Positions 15,264-22,393 of a stretch of 64,000 nt of DNA are shown in pieces (position 1 is the first letter of the stretch; every line of letters starts with the position of its first letter). The DNA comes from Nitrospira sp. GTDB taxonomy: Bacteria > Nitrospirota > Nitrospiria > Nitrospirales > Nitrospiraceae. A program made the translations under genes and the position numbers. The stretch is from the NCBI GenBank assembly GCA_030123605.1, contig CP126123.1:1116001-1180000 (forward strand), given 5' to 3'. The notes under the pieces were generated by a model, which saw nothing but the letters and a program-made list of their open reading frames with translations, did no database searches and was not told where the DNA came from.

Positions 15264-16073
15264 ATGGAATTTACTGAGTCACAGATCACCCGCTACAGCC
15301 GCCACATTCTCCTGCCTGAAGTCGGGGGAAAGGGCCAGAAGAAGATCGTAGCGTCGAAGGTGCTGCTGGTCGGCGCCGGCGGGCTCGGTTCGCCTGCCGC
15401 ACTGTATCTGGCCGCCGCCGGGGTCGGCACCATCGGCCTCATCGACAGCGATGTCGTCGATTTGAGCAACCTGCAGCGTCAGGTGATTCACCAGACTCCC
15501 GACGTGGGTCGTCCGAAGGTCGTCTCCGGCAAGGAAAAGGTCCAGGCGCTCAATCCCGACGTGAACGTGGTGATGTACGAAGAGCGGTTCACGGCAGGCA
15601 ATGCGCTCAAGATTGTGGGCGACTACGATGTAGTCATCGACGGCGTGGACAACTTTCCGACGAAGTTTCTCATCAACGATGCCTGCTTCTTTGCCGGCAA
15701 GCCGTTGGTGCACGGCGGAATTCTCCGGTTCGATGGCCGTGTGACCACCATCATCCCGAAGCAGTCCGCCTGTTATCGCTGCGTGTTCAAGAAGCCGCCG
15801 CCCGAGGGCCTCGTGGCCTCCTGTCAGGAAGCCGGCGTCATCGGGGTGCTGGCCGGCATTATCGGAACCATCCAAGCGACCGAAGCCCTCAAGCTGATCC
15901 TCGGCATCGGCCGCCCGCTGACCGATCGTTTGTTGGACTTCGATGCGCGGCGTACCCAGTTCAGAGAAATCCGCATCAAGCGGAATCCCGATTGTCCGCT
16001 CTGCGGCGAACGGCCCACGATTACGGAGCTGGTTGAAGACGGCAATATCGGCGGGCCGACCTGTAACTTGTAG
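15264..16073 (+). CDS. moeB: MoeB/ThiF-type E1 adenylyltransferase (first copy)
   Basis: The 269-residue protein has the E1-like Rossmann motif VLLVGAGGLGSPAALYLAAA, the NLQRQV motif that closes the ATP site, and VVIDGVDNFPTKFLINDACF. Two CxxC pairs (CYRC and CPLC) hold the structural zinc. Such enzymes adenylate the C-terminal glycine of ThiS, MoaD or CysO so that sulfur can be loaded. A palindromic repeat sits directly upstream and no strong ribosome site is present (only AAGAAG). Which carrier it activates cannot be told from sequence; a second copy lies 1.9 kb downstream. Confidence 0.92.
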   Translation: MEFTESQITRYSRHILLPEVGGKGQKKIVASKVLLVGAGGLGSPAALYLAAAGVGTIGLIDSDVVDLSNLQRQVIHQTPDVGRPKVVSGKEKVQALNPDVNVVMYEERFTAGNALKIVGDYDVVIDGVDNFPTKFLINDACFFAGKPLVHGGILRFDGRVTTIIPKQSACYRCVFKKPPPEGLVASCQEAGVIGVLAGIIGTIQATEALKLILGIGRPLTDRLLDFDARRTQFREIRIKRNPDCPLCGERPTITELVEDGNIGGPTCNL

Positions 16074-16086
16074 CGAAGGTGTCTCC

Positions 16087-17337
16087 ATGTCGAAAATGAA
16101 AGCGCTCGTGTGCCGGGAATGTGGAAAGGAATATCCACCCAAAGCCATCCACGTCTGTGAGATGTGCTTCGGCCCGCTCGAAGTGAAATATAACTACGAG
16201 GAGATCAAGGGCACGATCTCCCGGAAGAAAATCGAACAGGGCCCGAACAGCATGTGGCGCTACATCGACCTGCTGCCGGTCGAAAGCACCGCGATCATCG
16301 GCCCCCATGCCGGGCTGACGCCGTTGGTGCGGGCAAAAAATCTCGGCGCCCATCTCGGCATCGACGAGCTGTATATCAAGAACGATACGGTCAACCATCC
16401 GACCCTGTCCTTCAAGGATCGGGTCGTCTCGGTCGCCCTGACCCGCGCGCGCGAACTCGGCTTCGAAACGGTGGCCTGCGCCTCAACCGGCAACCTGGCC
16501 AACTCCGTAGCAGCCCATGCGGCAGCCGCCGGCATGAAGTGTTATGTGTTCATCCCGGCCGACCTGGAGGCGGCAAAGGTCCTCGGCAACCTGATCTACA
16601 AGCCGAATGTGGTCGAGGTTGAAGGCAATTACGACGATGTGAACCGACTCTGCAGCGAGATCGCCGGTGAACATGGCTGGGCCTTCGTGAATATCAACAT
16701 TCGCCCCTACTATGCCGAGGGTTCCAAAACCCTGGCGTTCGAGACGGTCGAACAACTCGGCTGGCGCACGCCGGACCAGGCCGTCATTCCCATGGCCTCT
16801 GGGTCTCTGCTGACGAAGATCTGGAAGGGACTGCACGAAATGCATGCGCTGGGGCTGGTCGATTCCGTCCGCACTAAGATCAACGGCGCGCAGGCCGAAG
16901 GCTGCTCCCCGATTGCCACCGCCTTCAAAGCAGGCCGGGATTTCTTCAAGCCGGTCAAACCGAAGACGATCGCCAAGTCCCTCGCTATCGGCAACCCGGC
17001 GGATGGGTACTATGCCCTAAAAGCCACCGCCGAAAGCAAAGGCGCGATGGATGCGGTGACCGATGAGGAAGTGGTCGAAGGTATCAAGCTGCTGGCCCAG
17101 ACAGAGGGGATTTTCGCGGAAACTGCCGGCGGCGTCACCATCGGTGTGCTCTGCAAACTCGTGAAGCAGGGGCTGATCAAGAAGAGCGATGTCACGGTCG
17201 CCTATATCACCGGCAACGGGCTCAAGACGCAGGAAGCGGTAGTGGATGCCGTCGGGCGCCCATTCCGCATCCAGCCCAGCCTGGTGAACTTCCAAAAAAC
17301 ATTCAAAATGGGAAAGAACAGTGGTGGTGATTCATGA
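16087..17337 (+). CDS. thrC: Threonine synthase
   Basis: The start is set at ATG 16087, 13 bases after moeB; the longer open frame overlaps moeB and is not needed. An N-terminal zinc-ribbon ([20 protein letters not shown] with a second CxxC) is followed by the threonine synthase core. PLP lysine is in [15 protein letters not shown], then [17 protein letters not shown] and the PLP-phosphate region [16 protein letters not shown]. It converts O-phosphohomoserine to threonine in the cytosol. Placement between E1 and carrier genes recalls clusters in which threonine synthase and CysO-type sulfur transfer are co-transcribed. Confidence 0.93.
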   Translation: MSKMKALVCRECGKEYPPKAIHVCEMCFGPLEVKYNYEEIKGTISRKKIEQGPNSMWRYIDLLPVESTAIIGPHAGLTPLVRAKNLGAHLGIDELYIKNDTVNHPTLSFKDRVVSVALTRARELGFETVACASTGNLANSVAAHAAAAGMKCYVFIPADLEAAKVLGNLIYKPNVVEVEGNYDDVNRLCSEIAGEHGWAFVNINIRPYYAEGSKTLAFETVEQLGWRTPDQAVIPMASGSLLTKIWKGLHEMHALGLVDSVRTKINGAQAEGCSPIATAFKAGRDFFKPVKPKTIAKSLAIGNPADGYYALKATAESKGAMDAVTDEEVVEGIKLLAQTEGIFAETAGGVTIGVLCKLVKQGLIKKSDVTVAYITGNGLKTQEAVVDAVGRPFRIQPSLVNFQKTFKMGKNSGGDS

Positions 17338-17606
17338 TTAAGGTTCGAATTCCGACGCCCCTGCGTCCCCTGACAAAGGGCCAAGGCGAGGTTGAATCCG
17401 CGGCAGCCAACATTGTGGATATGATCGGATCGCTCGACGCGACCTATCCGGGGTTGAAGAACCGGCTCTGCGATGAAAAGGGCGACTTGCGCCGGTTCGT
17501 CAACATCTACGTCAACGAGGAAGACATCCGTTTCCTGAACGGAAAAGACACCTCGTTGAAGGACGGCGACGAAGTGTCGATCGTTCCCGCGATTGCCGGA
17601 GGATAA
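17334..17606 (+). CDS. cysO: CysO-like sulfur carrier (MoaD/ThiS family)
   Basis: The 90-residue protein closely follows the mycobacterial CysO pattern: an N-terminal [17 protein letters not shown] strand, then [18 protein letters not shown] and [16 protein letters not shown]. It ends exactly at Gly-Gly. In Mycobacterium tuberculosis CysO-thiocarboxylate reacts with O-phosphoserine on CysM and the Mec protease frees cysteine. The gene overlaps thrC by 4 bases (ATGA) and is followed by NIL, moeB and the JAMM protease genes, which fits the same pathway. Confidence 0.92.
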   Translation: MIKVRIPTPLRPLTKGQGEVESAAANIVDMIGSLDATYPGLKNRLCDEKGDLRRFVNIYVNEEDIRFLNGKDTSLKDGDEVSIVPAIAGG

Positions 17607-17608
17607 CC

Positions 17609-17848
17609 ATGACCAGCCTACGATTTCATATTCGTTTTCCCGAGAACAAGATCAAGGAGCCGATCATTTATCAGATCGGCCATGAGTTCAAAGTGGTGAC
17701 CAACGTGCGCCGCGCCGATGTGCGCGAGACGACCGGCTGGATGGATCTCGAACTGACCGGCGAGACAGAAGAAATCGAACGTGCCATCGACGGCATCCGG
17801 ACCAAAGGTTGCGTCGTCGATCCCATCGAATTGAACGTAGTGGAATAA
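17609..17848 (+). CDS. NIL-domain protein
   Basis: The 79-residue protein is a single NIL domain (RFHIRFPENKIKEPIIYQIG, then FKVVTNVRRADVRETTGWMD and LELTGETEEIERAIDGIRTK). NIL domains occur at the C-terminus of the methionine importer MetN and next to ferredoxins in sulfur-amino-acid genes of archaea and anaerobes, where they probably sense or handle sulfur amino acids. It starts 2 bases after cysO and is surely co-translated. Domain assignment is firm; its task in this cluster is not known. Confidence 0.88.
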   Translation: MTSLRFHIRFPENKIKEPIIYQIGHEFKVVTNVRRADVRETTGWMDLELTGETEEIERAIDGIRTKGCVVDPIELNVVE

Positions 17849-17933
17849 GAGGCCGTGAAACGCAGCTCGTGAAGCGTATCTCGCTTTAGGCCCCGGCCGC
17901 TTTGCGATTCACATACGACGAGAGACGAGTGAA

Positions 17934-18737
17934 ATGGAATTTACGGAGCAGCAGATACAGCGCTATAGCCGGCATATCATCCTCAACGAGGTCGGCGGCA
18001 AAGGTCAGGTCAAACTGGCCAAAGCCAAAGTTCTCCTCATCGGAGCCGGCGGCCTTGGCTCGCCTGCGGCGCTCTATCTAGCCGCAGCCGGTATCGGGAC
18101 CATCGGACTGGTCGACGGCGACGTCGTGGACCTGTCGAATCTCCAGCGGCAGATCCTGCATACCACCGCAACCATCGGGGTGCCCAAGGTCGAATCCGGC
18201 AGGAAGACGTTGTCGGCCATCAACCCGGACATCACGATCAAGACCTATCAACTGAACGTTGATACCGAAAACATTCTGGGTCTTGTCTCAGACTACGACA
18301 TCGTGTTGGACGGATCTGACAACTTCACGACACGATTCCTGGTGAACGACGCCTGCTTCTTCGCCAAGAAAACGTTGATCTCGGCCAGCATGTTCCGTTT
18401 CGAGGGACAGCTCACGACCATCAAACCCCATACCGGGCAACCCTGCTATCGATGCCTCTATCCGGAGCCGCCTCCGGCCGGAATGGTCCCGAACTGCCAG
18501 GAAGCCGGCGTGTTGGGGGTACTCGCCGGAACCATGGGCATCCTACAGGCATCGGAAGCGATCAAGGAAATCCTCGGCATCGGCGAAACGCTGGCGGACA
18601 AGCTTGTGATCTATGACGCGCTGGAGATGAAGTTCCGAAAGGTGTCCCGCCCCAAGGATCCTCGTTGTCCCCTGTGCAGCGCCACACCGACCATCAAGGA
18701 CCTGGGCGGAGATTACAGCGTCGTCTGCACCATCTAA
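17934..18737 (+). CDS. moeB: MoeB/ThiF-type E1 adenylyltransferase (second copy)
   Basis: This 267-residue paralog of the 15264 gene shares its opening (MEFTEQQIQRYSRHIILNEV), the ATP loop VLLIGAGGLGSPAALYLAAA, the NLQRQI motif and both zinc CxxC pairs (CYRC, CPLC). It differs in the substrate-facing middle segment (TYQLNVDTENILGLVSDYD). Position directly before the JAMM protease and after cysO suggests it charges CysO, leaving the first copy for the ThiS-like carrier. That division is inferred from order only. An 85-base gap separates it from the NIL gene. Confidence 0.92.
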   Translation: MEFTEQQIQRYSRHIILNEVGGKGQVKLAKAKVLLIGAGGLGSPAALYLAAAGIGTIGLVDGDVVDLSNLQRQILHTTATIGVPKVESGRKTLSAINPDITIKTYQLNVDTENILGLVSDYDIVLDGSDNFTTRFLVNDACFFAKKTLISASMFRFEGQLTTIKPHTGQPCYRCLYPEPPPAGMVPNCQEAGVLGVLAGTMGILQASEAIKEILGIGETLADKLVIYDALEMKFRKVSRPKDPRCPLCSATPTIKDLGGDYSVVCTI

Positions 18738-18738
18738 C

Positions 18739-19251
18739 ATGGCCGACCTCTCGATTCCGCAGCACATCCTGGATCAGATCGTGACCCATGCGCGCGAGTT
18801 GGCGCCGTTCGAATGTTGCGGCCTGCTCGCCGGCACGAACAAAACAGTCTCACACCTCTATCGCATCACCAACATCGTGGCCGTCGAAGGGGCGGAGAAA
18901 CTCTCGACCTTCGATGAAGACAAGGTCGCCCATCTTGAACGACTGTCTCCGGAAGAGCGTGCGGAGATCGCCTTCGTGATGGATATGCAGGATTTTTCCG
19001 CTGCCAAGAAAGACATCCGCAAGAACCGCCTGGACCTGCAGGTCGTCTACCATTCCCATCCCAAGGACCCGGCCAGGCCTTCGCACACCGACATCAAGAT
19101 CGCCACCGACTACGAAGAAATCTGGGAACGGATCAACCTTCCCGTTCCGGCCTATCTCCTGGTGTCGCTCATGCACTCTCCCGCGGCGGATATCCGCACC
19201 TATTGGATCGCAGGTGGCCAAGTTCGGCCGGCCGATGTCCGTATCATTTGA
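18739..19251 (+). CDS. mec: JAMM/MPN+ metalloprotease, CysO-cysteine peptidase type
   Basis: The 170-residue protein has a complete JAMM zinc site: Glu 25 in LAPFECCGLLAG, then VVYHSHPKDPARPSHTDI with His 105, His 107, Ser 115 and Asp 118. Bacterial members next to cysO (Mec) hydrolyse the CysO-cysteine adduct to release cysteine. In Wolinella the homologue HcyD also trims an extra residue from the carrier tail. The gene starts 1 base after moeB and ends the cluster. Here it could process both CysO-cysteine and the Gly-Gly-Gly-Arg tail of the ThiS-like carrier. Confidence 0.9.
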   Translation: MADLSIPQHILDQIVTHARELAPFECCGLLAGTNKTVSHLYRITNIVAVEGAEKLSTFDEDKVAHLERLSPEERAEIAFVMDMQDFSAAKKDIRKNRLDLQVVYHSHPKDPARPSHTDIKIATDYEEIWERINLPVPAYLLVSLMHSPAADIRTYWIAGGQVRPADVRII

Positions 19252-19350
19252 CGCATGCGTCGCTCAGGGGATTCGACGCAAGTCCCTCTACCAATCGACC
19301 ATCAACGATGCCATAATCCGGCCTTGACCTGCCATCGAAGGGAGCATTCG

Positions 19351-19680
19351 ATGCAATTCATCCTGTTGATCATCGCCCTTATCCTGTCCCTCAGTGGTCT
19401 CCTCAATCCTCCCCATCTGTCGGCGGCCGAGAAGAGTTATTACAGCCCGATCATCCATGTGGATATCGAGAACAGCCGGATTCTGATTTCGACGTTGGGA
19501 TCGGTCTTTTGGGTGGAGGTTCCAGCGGAAGCCCGCCCTCACCTGGAGAAATTGCCGCTGTCCGGGCTGGCGGACATTGTCGTGGAAACGCGCGAAGGCC
19601 AGCCGCCGCTGTTGAAAAGTTGGAAGATCAAGTCCGGAGAATCGACCTGTCTCAACTTCGACGGAAAGACGTGTAAATAG
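19351..19680 (+). CDS. Small exported hypothetical protein
   Basis: The start is ATG 19351 behind GAAGGGAGCATTCG. A signal peptide (residues 1-25, MQFILLIIALILSLSGLLNP) with an Ala-Ala cleavage region is followed by a mature part of about 80 residues containing SPIIHVDIENSRILISTLGS and FWVEVPAEARPHLEKLPLSG. Two Cys residues occur near the C-terminus (STCLNFDGKTCK) and may form a disulfide in the periplasm. The family is not recognised. Confidence 0.7.
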   Translation: MQFILLIIALILSLSGLLNPPHLSAAEKSYYSPIIHVDIENSRILISTLGSVFWVEVPAEARPHLEKLPLSGLADIVVETREGQPPLLKSWKIKSGESTCLNFDGKTCK

Positions 19681-19702
19681 GGAAGAAGCGTTGCACTTGG
19701 CC

Positions 19703-20137
19703 CTAACATAATTGGGCTGGTATGTATTTCCGCACATAGTGTGTGACGGACGCATCAGATAACTTCGCATCTGCCAGCCCTAAATTAATACGCTGAATGT
19801 ATTTCGCTTTGGGTATGCCTTCGGCTGTCACTGGATCAACGTAGACCAGCGCCACTTTCTCTTGTTCCTCGTGTAACACAGGGAGCTCGGCCTTGTAATA
19901 CGAGCCTGAACTGACGCCTTCGTAGTTGTCCAAAGAGACTTCGTCCGTTGCAGAAATCTCGAAAATGAGACCTTCGACGTAGTCCTTCATTGATTTGACA
20001 ACGTTCGCGTATCCGCGCGCCGAAATAATCCAACGATAACCAAGAAGACGCGCAACGCCGATTTTCTTGTTTTGAGGGCATCGCTTTTTCATCTGGACAT
20101 GACACATATTGGAGCCGTATGCAAAGTAGAGTCTCAT
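19703..20137 (-). CDS. Gamma-glutamylcyclotransferase-fold protein
   Basis: The 144-residue product begins MRLYFAYGSNMCHVQMKKRC, the signature YGSN strand and loop of the GGCT/AIG2 fold. The catalytic-type acidic residue lies in SLDNYEGVSSGSYYKAEL, in the expected D-x-x-E-G position. The rest (EQEKVALVYVDPVTAEGIPK and YIQRINLGLADAKL) fits the family. Members cleave gamma-glutamyl amines or peptides; the substrate is not predictable. Base composition is lower in GC than the sulfur cluster, and it opens a small accessory island on the minus strand. Confidence 0.88.
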   Translation of the reverse strand: MRLYFAYGSNMCHVQMKKRCPQNKKIGVARLLGYRWIISARGYANVVKSMKDYVEGLIFEISATDEVSLDNYEGVSSGSYYKAELPVLHEEQEKVALVYVDPVTAEGIPKAKYIQRINLGLADAKLSDASVTHYVRKYIPAQLC

Positions 20138-20152
20138 GATTAGTGCCTCACT

Positions 20153-20470
20153 TCAGCCACGCGTTATCTTTGCTCGTTGGGTAGGACGCCTTGCCGGTCG
20201 CGATGTTTTCGAAACAAGCGGGAACTTCTTGGGGCGCCTGATGGAATCGACGGCTAGATCCACATCGAGATCCGGCCAATACAGGTGGTGAGGCTGCGGC
20301 CATTGCACGTTTATAAGCTCTGATACGGAAGCATCCTTGAACCACGGAAACTTTTTGAATGCCACAAAAGGCTCTTCGCCCGCAACGAGCAGCCAGAATC
20401 CATGCTCGGCGGTGTTTGTGACCTCGGCTCCCGAAATGTTTTTGCCGGGCATTGCGGATTTCATCGTCAT
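20153..20470 (-). CDS. DUF2442 family protein
   Basis: The 105-residue product contains the DUF2442 pattern: GAEVTNTAEHGFWLLVAGEE, then KKFPWFKDASVSELINVQ and PHHLYWPDLDVDLAVDSI. The basic C-terminal tail (SRPARRPTQRAKITRG) is typical. DUF2442 proteins often lie in toxin-antitoxin-like or mobile gene sets, and here the gene sits 33 bases downstream of the BrnA antitoxin gene. The function is unknown. Confidence 0.85.
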   Translation of the reverse strand: MTMKSAMPGKNISGAEVTNTAEHGFWLLVAGEEPFVAFKKFPWFKDASVSELINVQWPQPHHLYWPDLDVDLAVDSIRRPKKFPLVSKTSRPARRPTQRAKITRG

Positions 20471-20503
20471 GCTGCGCCAGTTGGTTGCAGTCTTAGGTCT
20501 GCG

Positions 20504-20788
20504 CTAACTGGCGCGTGTCATTTTTGCGCGTGTCCGAGTTGAGCGTGAGGGCAACGGTCGCGAATGATGTTCCGCGTAGGCGTCGAGCAGCCGCCGGATC
20601 ATGCGCTGGTACTGTGTATGATGTTTCCGCGCCTCGTCTTTGAAGAACTCGACGCTTCTCTTACTCAGAGCGATGGTGACTTTGACCCCTTCATCCCGAA
20701 AGACGAGGTCCTCCGGACAAGGGAGAAAGTCAGGAACGACCTTGAGGTCCCCGAGAGGTTCGTCGGCGTACTTTATTTTCGCACTCAT
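20504..20788 (-). CDS. brnA: BrnA-type antitoxin
   Basis: The start is placed at ATG 20788 behind AAAGGCAGGCGAATCT; a longer frame exists but reads into the toxin gene. The 94-residue protein has an N-terminal part (MSAKIKYADEPLGDLKVVPD, then FLPCPEDLVF) followed by a ribbon-helix-helix segment (KVTIALSKRSVEFFKDEARK and YQRMIRRLLDAYAEHH). BrnA binds the BrnT RNase toxin and represses its own operon. The start lies inside the end of brnT, the usual tight overlap for this pair. Confidence 0.85.
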   Translation of the reverse strand: MSAKIKYADEPLGDLKVVPDFLPCPEDLVFRDEGVKVTIALSKRSVEFFKDEARKHHTQYQRMIRRLLDAYAEHHSRPLPSRSTRTRAKMTRAS

Positions 20789-21056
20789 AGATTCGCCTGC
20801 CTTTCCGCCAGTAACCGGCTCCGAAAATCCGAATGACGTCATTGCGAAACGTAAAACGAACGGTCATGACTCCACCGTCGACCAGGCCGAAACAATAATG
20901 CCGCTTCTCGCTTGAACTATGAGACAGGTCCTCTGCGATCACGCGGCGCGGATCGGCAAAGGCAAACTGAGCCATCGAGAAGGAGATTCCGTGCTTCTCT
21001 TGGTTTTCCTCGTCCTTATTCGAGTCCCACTCGAATCCGGCTTTTGCAATCGGCAA
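20730..21056 (-). CDS. brnT: BrnT-family ribonuclease toxin
   Basis: The 108-residue protein has the BrnT pattern: FEWDSNKDEENQEKHGISF, then FADPRRVIAEDLSHSSSEKR, RHYCFGLVDGGVMTVRFTFR and IRIFGAGYWRKGRRIYE. BrnT is a RelE-like RNase toxin that inhibits translation until BrnA neutralises it. The last 18 residues extend past the usual end and overlap brnA by 59 bases. The HNH gene is 3 bases upstream, so all four genes may be one transcript. Confidence 0.9.
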   Translation of the reverse strand: MPIAKAGFEWDSNKDEENQEKHGISFSMAQFAFADPRRVIAEDLSHSSSEKRHYCFGLVDGGVMTVRFTFRNDVIRIFGAGYWRKGRRIYECENKVRRRTSRGPQGRS

Positions 21057-21059
21057 AGA

Positions 21060-21362
21060 TTAGCACGAAGAAAGACTCGCTGCCATACGTCTGTATGGCT
21101 CGTACCTCTTGCGGGTGCGAAGGCTCAAGCTGTCTTGCCTTAGGTAATCGCGTCGTGCCTCGAATGTAGTGTGCCCGAGAGAGTGAGCTCTGGATAGACG
21201 ACCGTTGCAGGCTCGGCAAGCGAGAACCAAATTTTTTAGCTCGTCACGGTCTGGAGCCGATTGCGGAAGTAGGTGATCTACTTCTGCAAAATAATAGTGT
21301 TCAAAGGACGCAAGCAGATCGCAATTGCAATATCGACAGCGGCCTTGATCGCGTTCAAACAC
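21060..21362 (-). CDS. HNH endonuclease-domain protein
   Basis: The 100-residue product has a compact HNH module: RDQGRCRYCNCDLL (first CxxC-like pair), YYFAEVDHLLPQSAPDRDEL (the His-containing catalytic strand) and NLVLACRACNGRLS (second CxxC and Asn). This is a McrA/HNH_5-type zinc-bound nuclease. The start is a GTG at 21362 in TGGCATGAGGTGTTTGAA; upstream codons W-H-E still look coding before a TAA, so the N-terminus may have been longer once. It could be part of a defence or mobile element remnant together with brnTA. Confidence 0.82.
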   Translation of the reverse strand: MFERDQGRCRYCNCDLLASFEHYYFAEVDHLLPQSAPDRDELKNLVLACRACNGRLSRAHSLGHTTFEARRDYLRQDSLSLRTRKRYEPYRRMAASLSSC

Positions 21363-21764
21363 CTCATGCCACCGATCATCACCTGTTTATTACGGGACCT
21401 TATGCGGATCGGCGTCATGCACCCACACTGACTGGCTTCACAGCCAGTCCGACACCGTCAGAGTTATTGATTCAGACCCGCCCTCCCTTGAAGCGGGCAC
21501 ATTGTCTATCGATTCGCTTACACGGTCAAGACACCAATGCAGTAGTCTCGGTAGACAGTCCCACTTCGACGTGAACAACCATTCGTCAAGAAGAAGGCGC
21601 CAAGGCGGGGTCGGTTTCAGCAGAGCGCGAGGCTATGGAGAAGAGAAAGGAAAATGGGCGATACCGAGTCCTACCGTCTCAACAGAATGTCACCGAGACG
21701 AATGGCAGAAGTGATTCGCTGCGCCGACTGTGGCGCATCACATTTCATAAAGAATGCAGCACGC
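21363..21764. other. Intergenic region with a hairpin
   Basis: The 402-base stretch holds no recognisable gene. A perfect 8-base stem with a 4-base loop lies at 21430-21449 (GACTGGCT, TCAC, AGCCAGTC). Short frames in it lack ribosome sites. Confidence 0.5.
21430..21449. terminator. Small stem-loop, possible terminator
   Basis: GACTGGCT and AGCCAGTC pair perfectly around TCAC. No T-run follows on either side, so a role in termination is only possible. It lies upstream of the minus-strand island and downstream of the minus-strand gene ending at 21765. Confidence 0.3.
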
Positions 21765-21974
21765 TTATTCCGAACTCCCCAGCATGTCGTCGACCAGCGG
21801 TCGGTTGATGTCGGTGCAACCGGGGCAGATCGTGTCGAAGAGCAAGTCGTGATCGGATACGAAGTTCCGATGGTCAACCAGTTTTTCGAGAAAGACCTGT
21901 TCGTAGCAGGTCTCGCACAACATCATCAGTCCACGTGACACGGACACCGTTTTCCGGCCTGTACTTCCCGCCAT
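21765..21974 (-). CDS. Small cysteine-pair (zinc-ribbon-like) protein
   Basis: The start is ATG 21974 because GAAAGGGAATCTGTT lies before it. The 69-residue product has two CxxC pairs, LCETCYEQVF and ICPGCTDINR, about 30 residues apart, likely binding one zinc. It ends DDMLGSSE. No other domain is seen and the function is unknown. It lies 46 bases downstream of another small CxxC protein gene on the same strand. Confidence 0.6.
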   Translation of the reverse strand: MAGSTGRKTVSVSRGLMMLCETCYEQVFLEKLVDHRNFVSDHDLLFDTICPGCTDINRPLVDDMLGSSE

Positions 21975-22020
21975 AACAGATTCCCTTTCATATATCGTCA
22001 TCCGATGCGCGCAACCAGCG

Positions 22021-22215
22021 CTACACCGACCCTTTTTGCCGAGCGATCCAAAAATCTTCCGGTTCTAAATCGATTCCACAGACCGCGCACTCATAGATCG
22101 ACTGACCTTCCGGCAACTGGATTTCAGTCCGATCAATTCGGCCACGGCACACATGATAGAAACGCCCCCGAGCGTCCTCATTGTCGAGCGGATCGCTCTC
22201 ATAGATCAACACCAT
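22021..22215 (-). CDS. Small hypothetical protein with one CxxC pair
   Basis: The start is ATG 22215, preceded by GAGGATAAC; an upstream open frame runs into a palindromic repeat. The 64-residue product reads MVLIYESDPLDNEDARGRF, then YHVCRGRIDRTEIQL and YECAVCGIDLEPEDFW. The His-x-Cys and CAVC groups suggest a single zinc site. It probably shares a transcript with the neighbouring CxxC gene. Confidence 0.6.
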   Translation of the reverse strand: MVLIYESDPLDNEDARGRFYHVCRGRIDRTEIQLPEGQSIYECAVCGIDLEPEDFWIARQKGSV

Positions 22216-22271
22216 GTTATCCTCGTTTTCTTTCGTATCTGGGCATGAACCGTCGTTCGTCTTGGTCGTCA

Positions 22272-22393
22272 CAGGCTGTTCAGAAAGACCGTCCGGCCAA
22301 GCCTCAGGACCCACGGCGACTGAGCCGTACCCGGTACGTCGCAAGGAGACGTGCGGCCGAGGACGCCGCCCGCGGGTGTTCTCAGCACCCTGC
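22272..22393. repeat. Palindromic repeat family, diverged copy at the end of the ABC transporter gene
   Basis: The element runs from CAGGCTGTTCAGAAAGACCG to GTTCTCAGCACCCTG. The interior keeps GAGCCGTACCCGGTACGTC (nested hairpin) and GAGGACGCCGCCCG. Its right end touches the TAG stop of the minus-strand transporter gene. Confidence 0.75.

Noticed and set aside
20730-20842. brnT/brnA overlap as a frameshift artefact
   Set aside because: Both proteins are full length with their own family patterns, and a tight overlap is usual for this pair.
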